A DNA stretch of 64,000 nt from Axinella damicornis (lineage: Eukaryota; Porifera; Demospongiae; Axinellida; Axinellidae), in NCBI GenBank assembly GCA_963931865.1, contig OZ007511.1, forward strand, positions 10,677,396 through 10,741,395, written 5' to 3'. Position numbers and translations under genes: made by a program. Below the pieces are notes generated by a model. It was given only the letters and a program-made list of their open reading frames with translations. It ran no database searches and was not told where the DNA came from. Below, one piece after another: positions 33,001-43,600 of this stretch (its first letter is position 1; each line of letters begins with the position of its first letter).

Positions 33001-34362
33001 GATAATCCCGGGACGGCCTGTGTGTTAGTATGGTGTAGGTAGGGTGCTAGTAAGAGGTACATCCTAGGATAATCCCATGTAGTCAAGGGAGTGCCCAAGT
33101 AACTTGGGACTGACTAAAGGTGGTAGGGACTGAACATGGCACCATTGGACAACCCTCCGAGAGTGGGTGCGGGAGTATGGGAGGTGAGTGAGTGGGGAGG
33201 ATGGGATAAGAGTGGGCAAGGGAGGATGGGAGGTGAGTGGGCAGTATGATAGGTGAGTACCATATTTCAGCGATCAAACGCTGCAGCTACTATTCATTTC
33301 ATCACACAATTTACTGTGGCCACTAATCAAGGGTGGCATTTTATTAAACTCAGCATGAACGTGTGTGAAATCCTACAGGATGGTACCACATGGGGCTGAA
33401 GCAAACTTCAAGCTTCTCTGTAAGCATGGTACTTAACTTCAAGTTCAATACATTTCCTCGCATTCTGCTTCCTCACACATCGCTTGCCCTCTGTGCCTCA
33501 GGAAATGCCTAACTTTCCTAGACAGCTCTCAGGGTACATGAACAACAAGCTGTTCTCCTCTCTTCATGCTGACAGCAAAAGGTCATGGTCACGTATCTGT
33601 CCTCAACCACTAGTATATCCTCTAGTGCCTATCACAAAGTTGACCACGTGCACGTGCTACTCGGATAATAGCCGTGGCTACTAAACGAGTGTGACGTTTA
33701 TTTTGCTGGTGCGGCTAAGGGCGGCCACTAAATAAGTGCGGCGTTTAATCGTGAAAATATGGCAAGTGGAGAGGATGAGAGGTGAGTGAGCAGGGAGGAT
33801 GGGAGGTGAGTGAGCGAGGAGGATTGGACTACCGCTTTGAGAAACGTAACGTAGAAAATTAATGCACCATCATTTGTTGCCATGGCAACATCAATCTGAA
33901 GTCAAAGAGCATTGGATTTATACTGGCTCAAATTATGTCCACCAGAGTCTGAACCAACTTGCTTACAGTAGCTTGTACTATTGATCGATGAAGGGGGAAA
34001 GCTGGTATGTCTGTCATGAGGCTCCAAGTGCAATTCTGCCTCAGGCGTTAATTATGTGGACTCCACCACCTGTAATTTTGCAAAATAGGACCCAAGAAGT
34101 TTGTGCACCAATAATTTCATCTGTCTTTAGTCTGATGCTGACTGCAATTATGGAGGATCTTATATTTTGCAGATACAAGCTGGAGCTGGTAGGTCATGGC
34201 CGCAAGCTTACCTGGGAGGCAAAACCTCGGAGTATACACGAGGGCATCGCTAGTGTCATCTCAAGCAATGACTGTCTGATATTCGAGACTGCGATGGCGC
34301 AGCACTTTGGCGAAAATGGAAACCTTGCAATCAATGTCACCATATACAAGGCCTATTATTAG
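30012..34362 (+). CDS. SIAH1: SIAH-type RING E3 ubiquitin ligase
   Basis: Two exons, 30012-30655 and 34173-34362, join in frame across AG|A (Arg) to give 277 aa; human SIAH1 has 282. After a Thr/Ala-rich N-terminus, the RING runs from [17 protein letters not shown] (C-x2-C), then [21 protein letters not shown]. The two SIAH zinc fingers follow ([32 protein letters not shown]), and then the substrate-binding domain with [20 protein letters not shown]. Exon 2 encodes the conserved end [16 protein letters not shown]...[16 protein letters not shown] proteins ubiquitinate many targets through a VxP degron pocket, in cytosol and nucleus. All RING and zinc ligands are present, so the protein should be active. 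The donor is embedded in a repeat that copies the donor motif. Confidence 0.95.
30656..30869 (+). repeat. Donor-containing minisatellite at the start of the SIAH intron
   Basis: The intron begins GTGAGTGAGCGGGGAGGATG, and this about 24-bp unit with GGAGGATGGGAG is repeated to about 30869, with more copies at 33180-33260 and 33780-33830. GTGAGT therefore recurs many times after the true donor. A run of 27 G lies at 30687-30713. Confidence 0.85.
30879..33156. repeat. 2.3-kb inverted repeat made of an 83-bp minisatellite (fold-back structure)
   Basis: From about 30935 to 31690 about nine 83-bp units (GTCCCGGGATTGTCCCGGGA + TGACTACCCAACCC... + AGTTACACCGGCA) run forward. From 31691 to about 33010 about sixteen units run in the reverse direction, meeting head to head near 31690. 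Outer arms outside the minisatellite are also inverted (GTCCAATGGTGCCATG at 30886 and CATGGCACCATTGGAC ending 33150). The 9-mer CCGAGAGTG flanks both sides (30870-30878 and 33157-33165). No coding gene; the long frames here arise from the repeat. The whole lies in the SIAH intron. Confidence 0.9.
33166..34172 (+). other. 3' part of the SIAH intron
   Basis: Unique-looking sequence with two further patches of the GTGAGT minisatellite (about 33180-33260 and 33780-33830). It ends at TATATTTTGCAG before exon 2. No exon recognised. Confidence 0.6.
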
Positions 34363-34493
34363 AATCATCACCACCATTGTGATTGTATGTATTTATGTAT
34401 GGCATGTTTCAAATGTCATAATAATTATAATTAGTGCTACTCATGTGACCCTCAACGAATCAGAATCGATCACATGACTGAACATTAAATCGC
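34363..34493. other. SIAH 3' flank
   Basis: Short AT-rich stretch after the SIAH stop codon, presumably 3' UTR. GAACATTAAATC contains an ATTAAA variant poly(A) signal near 34485. Confidence 0.4.
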
Positions 34494-35195
34494 TTAAGGT
34501 TACGGGATACCCAATAACTAATTAGGTAATTAAGTGGGCGTGACTTCCTGTATTAGGCCAATTAAATGGGCGTGACTTCCTGTACGCATGCGCCTAACCA
34601 AGGCAGCTGCTGTCCTGCCATAGTGAAGACGTGTTCGTGATGGCCACTGATTTTCGACGTCAAACGTCTTCGCTGCCGTTCAGTGTAGGGTGTGCGCTGT
34701 TACCGCGAGTGAAAGTGAGGTACCTGTTGCAGTGCCAGAGACAGCAGAACAGCGATAGTCGGCTCTTTCCGTGAAGTAGTACGTGCTGAAAGGGGGACGG
34801 TTTGACCTCTGTGACTTCCACTTTCGACTTCCGTCGATTCTATCTCTCATCGTAGACCTCCCCGGGCTTTCACTATGGTCTCTGTCACCATTATCGGCAA
34901 GGTAGGTCTCGATAAAGTACGATTTGTGCTCTGAATGTCCCTTTCTATCTCCAAAATTTGACGTCAAAAAATCCTTGTAACAGAGTCGTACGATAACTGC
35001 ACGCAGTGCATGTGCCCTAGCGCTTATAACGCTGATCTCCGCAGCATCCAATGATACATCTCTTGTACTTCATAGTGCGTGAGCCTTGCTTACTAGGGTG
35101 AGCCAGAACGAGCTCCACATTAGTTGTAAAACTAGGAAGCCACGCCCACTTAATTAATCAGACGTTAATTACATTTGGGTATCCCGTAACCTTAA
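34494..35195. mobile_element. TTAA-flanked DNA element with GGTTACGGGATACCC ends
   Basis: The element runs from TTAAGGTTACGGGATACCCA to its exact mirror TGGGTATCCCGTAACCTTAA, 702 bp in all. A subterminal GTGGGCGTGACTTCCT is also mirrored at the right end. TTAA at both ends fits piggyBac- or Kolobok-type target duplication. A 123-codon minus-strand frame at 34680-35051 is unrecognised and shows no DDE motif I can point to, so I regard the copy as non-autonomous. Confidence 0.85.
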
Positions 35196-36172
35196 TGGAA
35201 CACTTTAGTGTGCATTATCTAGATAATGCACTTTCAATTGCAAAGACCAAGACTTTCGGGTCAGTAAGTCGTTGTACATACCAGTTTGCAGTTTGGCTCA
35301 TGCATACATGTACATCTTGCCCTCAACTGTTAACTATATTGCCCTCGTGCACTAAACCCTGTAATGCATGCACTGGTATGTATTGGTAAAGCCAGTGAAG
35401 TCAATTAATTTGTGCTGAATAATGAATTGCTTTCTCTGGAAGGGGGAGCCCAAAGTGATGCAACTCGGGACCATATTTGGATAGTGGCTATGTTTGTGAA
35501 ATCTGATAATGTGAATGCAGTTTAATGTCACCTGCAACAGCCAGCCTAGCTTATGAGACTATCAGGGGTATAGGGAGCTAAATTTTGTTAGCAATTTTTG
35601 CGTCTGTTCCAGGGTCAGCCAGCAAATGACATTCATGAATACGAAATACAGTGTAGATTTGCCAGCATCATATAACTTTAAAATATCTGTGACCTCCAAA
35701 AGAAACTGCACTCTTCTGATGAGGCTTCTTTGAGGAAGGGAGAGACAGGAAACTCAAACTGACCCTGGCGACTGGCAGTGAGGATGAATTCAAACTCTAG
35801 GAACACTGTCAAGACTTTAATGTCAGTGGTGAGGCATATAGTCTGCATTGTGCCCAGTTGGGTCTGAGACTACCGCGGTCATCTTGATGAGAATGGAAAC
35901 TTCATGCATGTTCACTGTCACTTTTGTGTTTTATCTCAGTAACGTTGGTAACCAATATAGATTTTGAGCCACAGTTTGGTGATTGCGGTGTGATTGAACA
36001 ATTCGGCGGTTGTTCGCTGACAAGTACATCATGGCAGCTCGTGGATCCGTGGGTATGTTTACGTTTGTATTACCGGAGGGAGAGTACCTGCAGTCAAACG
36101 CACTTTTGTCTGCTGAATCTGCTGAATTCCAGCATTCGTAACAATAAACTGCCCAGAAACTGTACTTCGACG
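35196..36172. other. Upstream region of the MATH cluster
   Basis: No gene supported. It separates the TTAA element from the TATA box of the first MATH gene. Confidence 0.5.
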
Positions 36173-36180
36173 TATATAAG
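36173..36180 (+). promoter_or_regulatory. TATA box of the first MATH gene
   Basis: TATATAAG lies 60 bp upstream of the ATG at 36240, fitting a start of transcription about 30 bp further on. Confidence 0.55.
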
Positions 36181-36239
36181 CTTAATTAGCTAAGTAGTGT
36201 AGGCTTACATTTTCTACCACCAAAGGTCTACTTGCAGCA

Positions 36240-36902
36240 ATGGCCCTCCTACCCATTATATCCCGAGACGCACGAAGGAACGCGACTTTTCGTTTCGATG
36301 GGGCAAGCAGAGTTGAGTTTGAACGAATCGTGAGGGATGTGGAGGAACATAAATTCGATTACAGGGAAAGCGAGCTCCTTCGCCGCGTCTCCAGCCTCGA
36401 CCCGCTCCGCTATAGAGCAGACGATTGGCACCCTTGCACATTCACCATGTATAACTTCGACCAATACGCAGACAGCGGCGATGAGTGGCTCAGCAGGCCG
36501 TTCTACGTGCGCCCTCCAGGCCTAAGGCGAAACGAGCCTAACGAGGGCTACAAGATGTGCCTCGGGGTGTATGCCGATGGGTACGGGAGAACGAGAGGCA
36601 CGCGGCATACGTCCGTTTTGGTTCACCTGATGTGCGGCGAGTTTGACAGCAACCTTCCGTGGCCCTTTCACGGCAGCCTTACTGTTCGTCTCCTGGACCA
36701 ATTGTTTGATCAGCACATCGAGAAGTCACTGGAGTTCGATGCCGAACGTAGGGTCTCTGCAAGCGCAGGATTGAACAGAGGGTGGGGCTGGCCGAAGTTC
36801 GTACGACTGATGAACTACAGGGGCGGGCGTGATCCCGTGCACGTCAACGATGATGGCGGGTTGCGGTTCGAAATACTCAACGCGAGAGCTAGAGCACAGT
36901 AA
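36240..36902 (+). CDS. MATH (TRAF-like) domain protein 1
   Basis: A single-exon gene of 220 aa from an ATG with a TATA box upstream. Residues about 15-75 are a charged helical segment (ESELLRRVSSLDPLRY) shared with the two downstream genes. Residues about 80-215 resemble the MATH/TRAF-C domain: WLSRPFYVRPPG, then GYKMCLGVYADGYG, HTSVLVHLMCGEFDSNLPWPF, LTVRLLDQ and a late W-x-x-F strand. No RING, zinc-finger or BTB part is present, so it is a MATH-only protein. The fold usually binds short peptide motifs in receptors or adaptors. It is GC-richer in wobble positions and diverged from genes 2 and 3. A role in TRAF-type signalling is inference. Confidence 0.75.
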   Translation: MALLPIISRDARRNATFRFDGASRVEFERIVRDVEEHKFDYRESELLRRVSSLDPLRYRADDWHPCTFTMYNFDQYADSGDEWLSRPFYVRPPGLRRNEPNEGYKMCLGVYADGYGRTRGTRHTSVLVHLMCGEFDSNLPWPFHGSLTVRLLDQLFDQHIEKSLEFDAERRVSASAGLNRGWGWPKFVRLMNYRGGRDPVHVNDDGGLRFEILNARARAQ

Positions 36903-37198
36903 TTCTGGACGCAGTCTGTATGTACAATCATGTAAATTCAAACTGTGATTTATTTGTGTATGAGTTCATCATTGTTATTATCCATCAGTCTATTAATTTT
37001 GCTACAGGGGATTAGGGAGGAACCCAAGGGCTAACGTAACACCATATTTGGACAGAGTCCACTTCAGCAGATGCTGTGATATACTGGAAAATAGAATTCA
37101 TAAGTGGAAAGTTACTGTTTTAGGCTAAGAGTGAGGACAGCCATTTGAAAATCTAAGTAGCTATAGACTGAGATTGTGTGTCGCTACAGGTGACAACT

Positions 37199-37990
37199 AT
37201 GGCAACACCATGCCCATCTAGTGACAACAGCAGCTCCACAGATGAAACTTCAGAAGATTCAAGGAACTCAGATGAAATAGCAAGGGATCCTTCATCTACC
37301 AGTGAAGAGGAGCAGGAGGAGGAGGCAGAGGATGAGGAGGAAGATGAGGACGAGGAGGAGGAGGACGGTTGTCAAGTTGTTGGGGTGTATTGTCTCAGTA
37401 CGAAGGCAATGGCTGAACTGCAGCGAATTGTCAAAGCAAGTGAAAAGGGCAAATTTGACGAAACTGAACTCCAACAACTCATTTCCAGCCTTGACTCACT
37501 AAGATACACTATTGGTTGTAACCCTGTTTTCCCCTGCACCTTCGTCATGCAAGATGTCAGTGAATTCCAAAACAGCAGCCATGAGAAAGAATGGTGCAGT
37601 GAACCATTTTACACTTGGCCCCGTGGGTACAAGATGTGCCTGGGGGTGTATGCAAATGGTAGGGGCAAGGGGAAAGGAACCCATCTTTCTGTCTGTTTGC
37701 ACCGGATGTGGGGAGAGTTCGATTACTATCTCAAGGGGCCCATTGGTGGCAGTGTCACCATCCAGCTGGTGAGAGACCAGAATCCGACAAACAAGTTAGC
37801 TCAATGTGAGGCTGAAACGGTCATAGAGTTTGTGTCGCGCAGGAGAGTCACTTCAAGCCGAATGAATATGGGATGGAGCAACACTTCGAGTGATACTTTC
37901 ATCTCCTTCAAGAAGTTGGCCGATGTTATTGATATTGAAAACAATCAACTTAATTTTAAAGTGACTCAAGTGGTCTGCATACGCTTATAA
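37199..37990 (+). CDS. MATH (TRAF-like) domain protein 2
   Basis: The open frame starts just after CGCTACAG and its first ATG is at 37199, giving 263 aa. Residues about 10-55 are Ser-rich, then strongly acidic (a run of Glu and Asp). Residues about 60-105 hold the shared segment AMAELQRIVK...ELQQLISSLDSLRY. The MATH-like domain follows: EPFYTWPRGYKMCLGVYANG, KGTHLSVCLHRMWGEFDYYL, GGSVTIQLVRDQ, and an F-I-S-F strand near the end. It is intronless apart from a possible acceptor right before the ATG, so a non-coding first exon is likely. A near-identical downstream copy shows recent tandem duplication. Function is inferred from the fold only. Confidence 0.75.
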   Translation: MATPCPSSDNSSSTDETSEDSRNSDEIARDPSSTSEEEQEEEAEDEEEDEDEEEEDGCQVVGVYCLSTKAMAELQRIVKASEKGKFDETELQQLISSLDSLRYTIGCNPVFPCTFVMQDVSEFQNSSHEKEWCSEPFYTWPRGYKMCLGVYANGRGKGKGTHLSVCLHRMWGEFDYYLKGPIGGSVTIQLVRDQNPTNKLAQCEAETVIEFVSRRRVTSSRMNMGWSNTSSDTFISFKKLADVIDIENNQLNFKVTQVVCIRL

Positions 37991-38833
37991 GCTCAGTAGC
38001 CAAAGACACCCATGCACAATTATAGTGGCATGGGGTGGCACAGCTTGATGGAGTAGCGTAGTTGCTACAAACTTAGTATATAGCTATGCTGCTTAATACC
38101 ATGATATTTGCTGTTATTCCTTGTTGGGCTAAAATTGAAATTGTTGTTCTTGAGTCGGACATGTTGTTAGTGCTTTCTATGTGGGGCTCGCTCAGCTAGG
38201 TTCACCCAATTGTGAAAGGGAGAGATGGAACTCAAATTCCAGAACTGAAATTCCCAAGGCTGTGATATAAAATGATTCTGGTGGTAATGCATACCATAGG
38301 TGGCTATCTATGTGTAGTACATAATGTGTACACATTGGAATTGCAATTTTATTAGTGCATGAATGCCAGGAATTTAGCCGATTCAACTGTGTTAATTAGC
38401 TGCAGGTAATCTCCCTTCAGTAGTAAATGTATACATACCCTCTGATCCACAAGTTGCCATATGATGTATGTCAGACTCCGAAATGTCCAATCACATCAGC
38501 TAAGCTAGCTATAGCATCTGGTTACCAAACTCAAACTCCGGCTATATAGCTATAGCTATCAGCTAGCTAGCTAGCTACCAGCTTTGCTGAGGTAAAGTAC
38601 ACATTATAAAAGGCTAAGGTGACATGAACTGTCTATGCGGTCAAAGGGGGATTCATCAGATTTTGTTACAATGGATTGGGGGATTCTTACTACCATAATT
38701 ATTTGAACAGGCAGATATTGTGATATACAGGAAAATAGAATTCATAACTGGTACCTGGAAAGTCACTGGTTTATAGGCAAAGAAAGAGGCGGTAAGGAGA
38801 TTAGTGTAGCTAGTACATGTACGTGTAACAACT

Positions 38834-39520
38834 TTGGAAAGTGTTTATCTGGAAACCTCAGAAGAAGTGACTTCTGAGATGAATCATTCGGAAGGAGTAA
38901 CAAGTGATGCTTTGTCTTATTGTGAGGAGGAGGACAATCAAGTGATTGCGGTGTATTCTCTCAGTAAGAAGGCAATAGCTGAACTGCGGCGGATTGTCAC
39001 AGCGAACAAAGCAGACATCTTTGACAAATCTGAACTTCAACAGCTCATTTCCAGTCTTGACTCACTAAGATACACAGTTTACAGGCCTCATGTTCTCCCC
39101 TGCACCTTCATCATGCAAGATGTCAATGAATTCCAAACCAGTGGGGAAGAATGGTGGAGTGAACCATTTTACACTCGGCCCCGTGGGTACAAGATGTGCC
39201 TGGGGGTGTATGCGAATGGTAGGGGCAAGGGGAAAGGAACCCATCTTTCTGTCTGTTTGCACCGGATGTGGGGAGAGTTCGATTACTATCTCAAGGGGCC
39301 CATTGGTGGAAGTGTCACCATCCAGCTGGTGAGAGACCAGAATCCGACAAACAAGTTAGCTCAACGTGAGGCTGAAACAGTCATAGACTTTGAGTCCCGC
39401 AGGAGAGTCACTTCAAGCCGAATGAATATGGGATGGAGCAACGCTTCAAGTGATACTTTCATCTCTTTCAAGAAGTTGGCCAATGTTATAATGAAAACAA
39501 CAGACTTAATTTTAAAGTGA
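38834..39520 (+). pseudogene. MATH protein 3, decayed tandem copy of MATH 2
   Basis: About 90% identical to gene 2 over the domain (positions 38935-39480 against 37370-37920). Where gene 2 starts with ACTATGG this copy has ACTTTGG, so the start codon is lost, and the CAG acceptor before it is changed too. The next in-frame ATG is at 38879. Near the end, a net 4-base loss (GTTATTGATATTG against GTTATAATG) shifts the frame and truncates the last strand to ...NVIMKTTDLILK, while the downstream bases still match gene 2. It also lacks most of the acidic tract. It may still yield a MATH protein from 38879 but is probably a pseudogene in progress. Confidence 0.65.
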
Positions 39521-39536
39521 CTCGAGTGGTCTGCAG

Positions 39537-40019
39537 ACGAATATAAGCTCAGTAACCAGTGGCAACTCCTATGACTGTAGCTTAGCTGCCATTAGCTGCT
39601 ACTTGTGCTCTTGATATTAATTTTAGTGGCATGATAAACTACTAGTACGCTGTTCAAATACCATGAGAATTTAGCTAAATCTAAGCCCATGCATGCTGTT
39701 TACTTTTCTGTCCCTTTTTCCTGGTTTTAGTTGTTGTTGTTTGCGCTACAAGACTAGTTAACTTTACTATCAGCTAGCTAGTTCATTGTACATTATATAA
39801 GTGCATGATGCAGCTACTGTCATGTGATGCAGCTACTGTCATGTGATGTAGCTACTGTCATGTGATGTACAGTAGAGAAGACAAAGAGTGCTTTGCAAAA
39901 TATGTAGCTAGCTATGGTTCACTGTGTCATAAAATCTGGGTCCCCATTTTCACTGCCTTCCCTTTTTTGAACTAGACCCCCAATCTTGTGTGAGAGATAC
40001 TACTGCAAATACTAGCTAT
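39537..40019. other. Intergenic, no gene
   Basis: A short tandem repeat (GCAGCTACTGTCATGTGAT, about three units) lies at about 39806-39866. Otherwise nothing recognised. Confidence 0.6.
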
Positions 40020-40027
40020 AGACATCT

Positions 40028-40566
40028 GAGGTCCAAATACTAGCTATATCCGGGGTCCAAATACTAGCTACATCCGGGGTCAAAAATAATTTTACTGACC
40101 ATTTTACAAACGAAAACGAATTCCCAGGTTTTTCTGGGAATGCTCGCGCATGTGCAAGCAGTGGATACCAGGCCGTCTTCTCTCCTCCCACGCGGCCTGG
40201 GAATGATAGAGGCTATACTAATACTTGTCCTAATACTAGCTACATCCGGGGTCCAAATACTAGCAACATCCCGGGTCCAAATACTACATCCGGGGGCCAA
40301 ATATTACATCCGGGGGTCCAAATGGTACATCCGGGGGTCCAAATGGTACATCCGGGGGTCAAAATGCTACATCCGGGGTCCAAATACTACACCCGGGTCC
40401 AAATACTACACACGGGTCCAAATACTACACCCGGGGTCCAAATACTACATCCGGGGTCCAAATACTACACACGGGGTCCAAATACTACACCCGGGGTCCA
40501 AATACTACATCCGGGGTCCAAATACTACACACGGGGTCCAAATACTACACCCGGGGTCCAGGGGTG
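40028..40566. repeat. 20-bp minisatellite just upstream of WIPI4
   Basis: Units of CATCCGGGGTCCAAATACTA and close variants repeat, first scattered and then contiguous from about 40240 to 40566, ending 55 bp before the WIPI4 start codon. The repeat is therefore in the promoter or 5' leader. Confidence 0.85.
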
Positions 40567-40620
40567 TACATTGGGCTCTAAATAGACGTAAACGTGCAGA
40601 GTTGAGGCAGCAGGCAGAAC

Positions 40621-43600
40621 ATGCCTATTTCGAGGGGAGTGCTGAAGCTGCGGTTCAACCAAGACCAAGGTACGGGATGGTTGTTCAACTGATGTTGTCA
40701 TACGTGCTATAGTATGGTTTGCAAATCATTATGGGGCGGAACCGTCAGTGGAGATATTTAGAGCTGCTCTGCATTCACACGCAGGTTGTTTCGCATGTGC
40801 ACTGGAGAGTGGAGTGCAGATCTACAATGTGGACCCTCTGGCAGAGAAAGGAAGGATCGGTAAATGTAGCATGCTCGTAGTTGAGCCCTTGCTTTTACTC
40901 CCGAGCTAGTCCCGTGCCCCGGAGTGGGGTTGGGGTACGAGACTACTCCCAAGCTTGTCCAGTACCCCGACCCGGCTTGGAGTGGGTTTGGGGCATGAGA
41001 CCACTCTCGAGCTTGCTTATCTTGTATCATGTACACCTCTAGCCTCGTACCCAGGCCCCGGGCGGCCGGGGCCTGGGTACGAGGCTAGTATACCTCTAGT
41101 CTCGGATCCAGACCTTTCACACGGGGAGGAGGCACACACCAAATATAATAGTTGTCTCCAGGCTACGCTGACCTGACCAATCAGAATCGTTCATTGCAAA
41201 ATGATGTCATGGAAACTTTTTCTTCGGGGTTTCGGTGCCACCAGTGACTAGATATGGAAAGTCGCTGCACAACTGAATAGTAGCCTCGTTCCCAGCGACA
41301 AAAGCTGGGCGTGGAGGCCTGGAAACGAGGCTAACTGAATGGTGTGTTACCCCTGAATAGTATGGCACATTTTGACATGCCAATTTTCGGCACAAATGGC
41401 ACATCAGTCACCCTATAGAACAACCAAAAGGCTTTAATCCATGATTTTGGGTCAAGATCCAACCGACAGCAAAATGGACATCATTGGAATGCTCTATTCA
41501 TGCTGATCATAATGGTGCAAATCCCAGCTTCATATCTCATTCCTAGCCCAAGATACCTAGCATAGTCTGCTAGCCTCATTCCCAGGCCGTTCCCACCGCC
41601 AGTATTCCAGTATGAAATACGGCAGGGGAAGGCCTGGGAGATCTGGTCACGTGCGGTGCCATCAGGTAGACACACAGAGGGCGGTGCCCAATGAAGAGTC
41701 TCGACATCCTGTCTTGTGCTGTCTGTCCAAAGATTAGATGTCAGAGTGTTTGCAAGGCAGATGATCAATACTGTTCGTTGTTCACAACGCCAGGGAGGAT
41801 CGACATGAAACAGGTATTATAACGATTGGGCACTGCCCCCCGTGAGTCTACCATCTGTCTACCTGATGTCATCGCATGTGACCAGATCTCCCAGGCCTCC
41901 CCCTACCATATTTCATACGGGAAACGATCAAATACTGGTGGTGGGAACGGCCTGGGAACGAGGCTATTAGTCTGCTATAACTGCATACATAGGCTCGTTC
42001 CCAGGCCTTCTACACCACTAGTTTGTGATTGCTCACACACACACACTCATTTTGAGGCAGTGGGAGGTGTGGCACTGCTTTGCTCCCCTTTCCCCACTCA
42101 CACACACACACTCATTTTGAGGCAATGGGAGGTGTGGCGGTTTACCCCCCTCTTGTGTATCCCTTCCCTCCCAAACACACACACTCTAGACTTTGAGGCA
42201 GTGGGAGGTGTGGCACATGCGGAGATGCTTGGCCGGACCAACCTGGTGGCAGTGGTTGGAGGTGGGCAGGCACCGAAGTTCCCTGACAGGAATGGTACTG
42301 TTGGTATTTCTATTAGCCGGTTCCCAGACCCACGACCAGCATCGTTGCTTACAGCACAGCTAGTCTGGGAATGAGACTCTTGCTGTGCTGTTATTATGGA
42401 TGTGTGCGTGCCTTTCTTGCAATAATTCAGGAACAGCCTGAGAGACTCTGAGGGCAAATGTGCCCACACCTCCTTAGATGCTGAGACTCTTTCACAAAAG
42501 AAATGCTCAGGCAACCTGTCCACTCATTATATTGTGGCTGAGGCCTTGCAACAATGGTATGAATGATTGAGTATGGTCCCAAATGCCAATCAACCTATAC
42601 TGCACTGATGATGTCAGTGGAAATCAACTGGACCTATACCTCAGTTATCTAGATATTAAGAACTCTGTATTCCAACCAAGCTCAGGCAATGTCTTGCTGG
42701 TGTTTCCACTAGCTGCTCTTCACTGTCCATCTCATAAAGGGCACAGAAGTAGACTGTAGAGTACAAAATAACAACTGGCACCTGGCAATTTCTGTAAAAT
42801 GGCCAATCGAAATTTCAGCAAGATGCATTCAAATCTAGAGAATTGAAAAAAATGACCAGCCAAGTTGAGTTCTCATTTTCAACTCTGGACTGCACCCTTG
42901 GGGGCACAGTCTACTTGGACAGTCTAAATCTCGCCAGTCTAGCCGCTAGCCCCTTCTCTGCCCGGCCGGTCAAGTGGCCACGCGAGGACGGCTGTCCTCG
43001 CGTGGCTTCGCCACGCGCCCCCGCTTGACCAGCCGGGCGGAGAGGGGCTAGCGGCTAGACTGAAATTTCATAAGCCTGGATAACGACACTCAGACTCGTC
43101 TGTCGTCTGCAGTGAGTCGGAATACAGGGCAATGATTGTGATGATGTCACCTAATGGACTCGTAGTGGGCTCGCCGTAGCTAATAATTTAAGCAAGCATG
43201 CATTCCATGGTTATGCATGCTTGCTTAAATTATTATTATTAGCTCAATTTGTTGGTGTGTCTTATCCCTGATGATGGCCTTGGTATTGAGGCCAAAACAT
43301 TGGATTCTGTCAGTGTCACATCTACATGTATCGATGGTTGGGGCTAGCCTCGTTCCCAGGCTCTGTAATGGCCTGGGAGCAAGGCTAGGTTGGGGCAATG
43401 AGTAATAGATCCCATACTTCTCTTATCCCGACCCTGCACGCCCTAGTCTAGTCTGTCGAGCTGGACCAATATTTTCTAGACTAACCCTAGTCTCACTCCT
43501 GGTCCTCCGACTGTTGTGGTTTTCTATTGTAAGTGACAAGTATGTAAGCACACCCCTCCACATACACACACACATGCACACGTGCTCACACACACACTCA

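Noticed and set aside
33988..34362. Separate 124-codon gene at the SIAH 3' end
   Set aside because: Only the part from 34173 matches SIAH; the upstream part is intron and the acceptor gives exact phase with exon 1.
34680..35051. Transposase in the TTAA element
   Set aside because: The 123-codon frame shows no catalytic DDE or zinc-finger pattern I can recognise; too short for a transposase.
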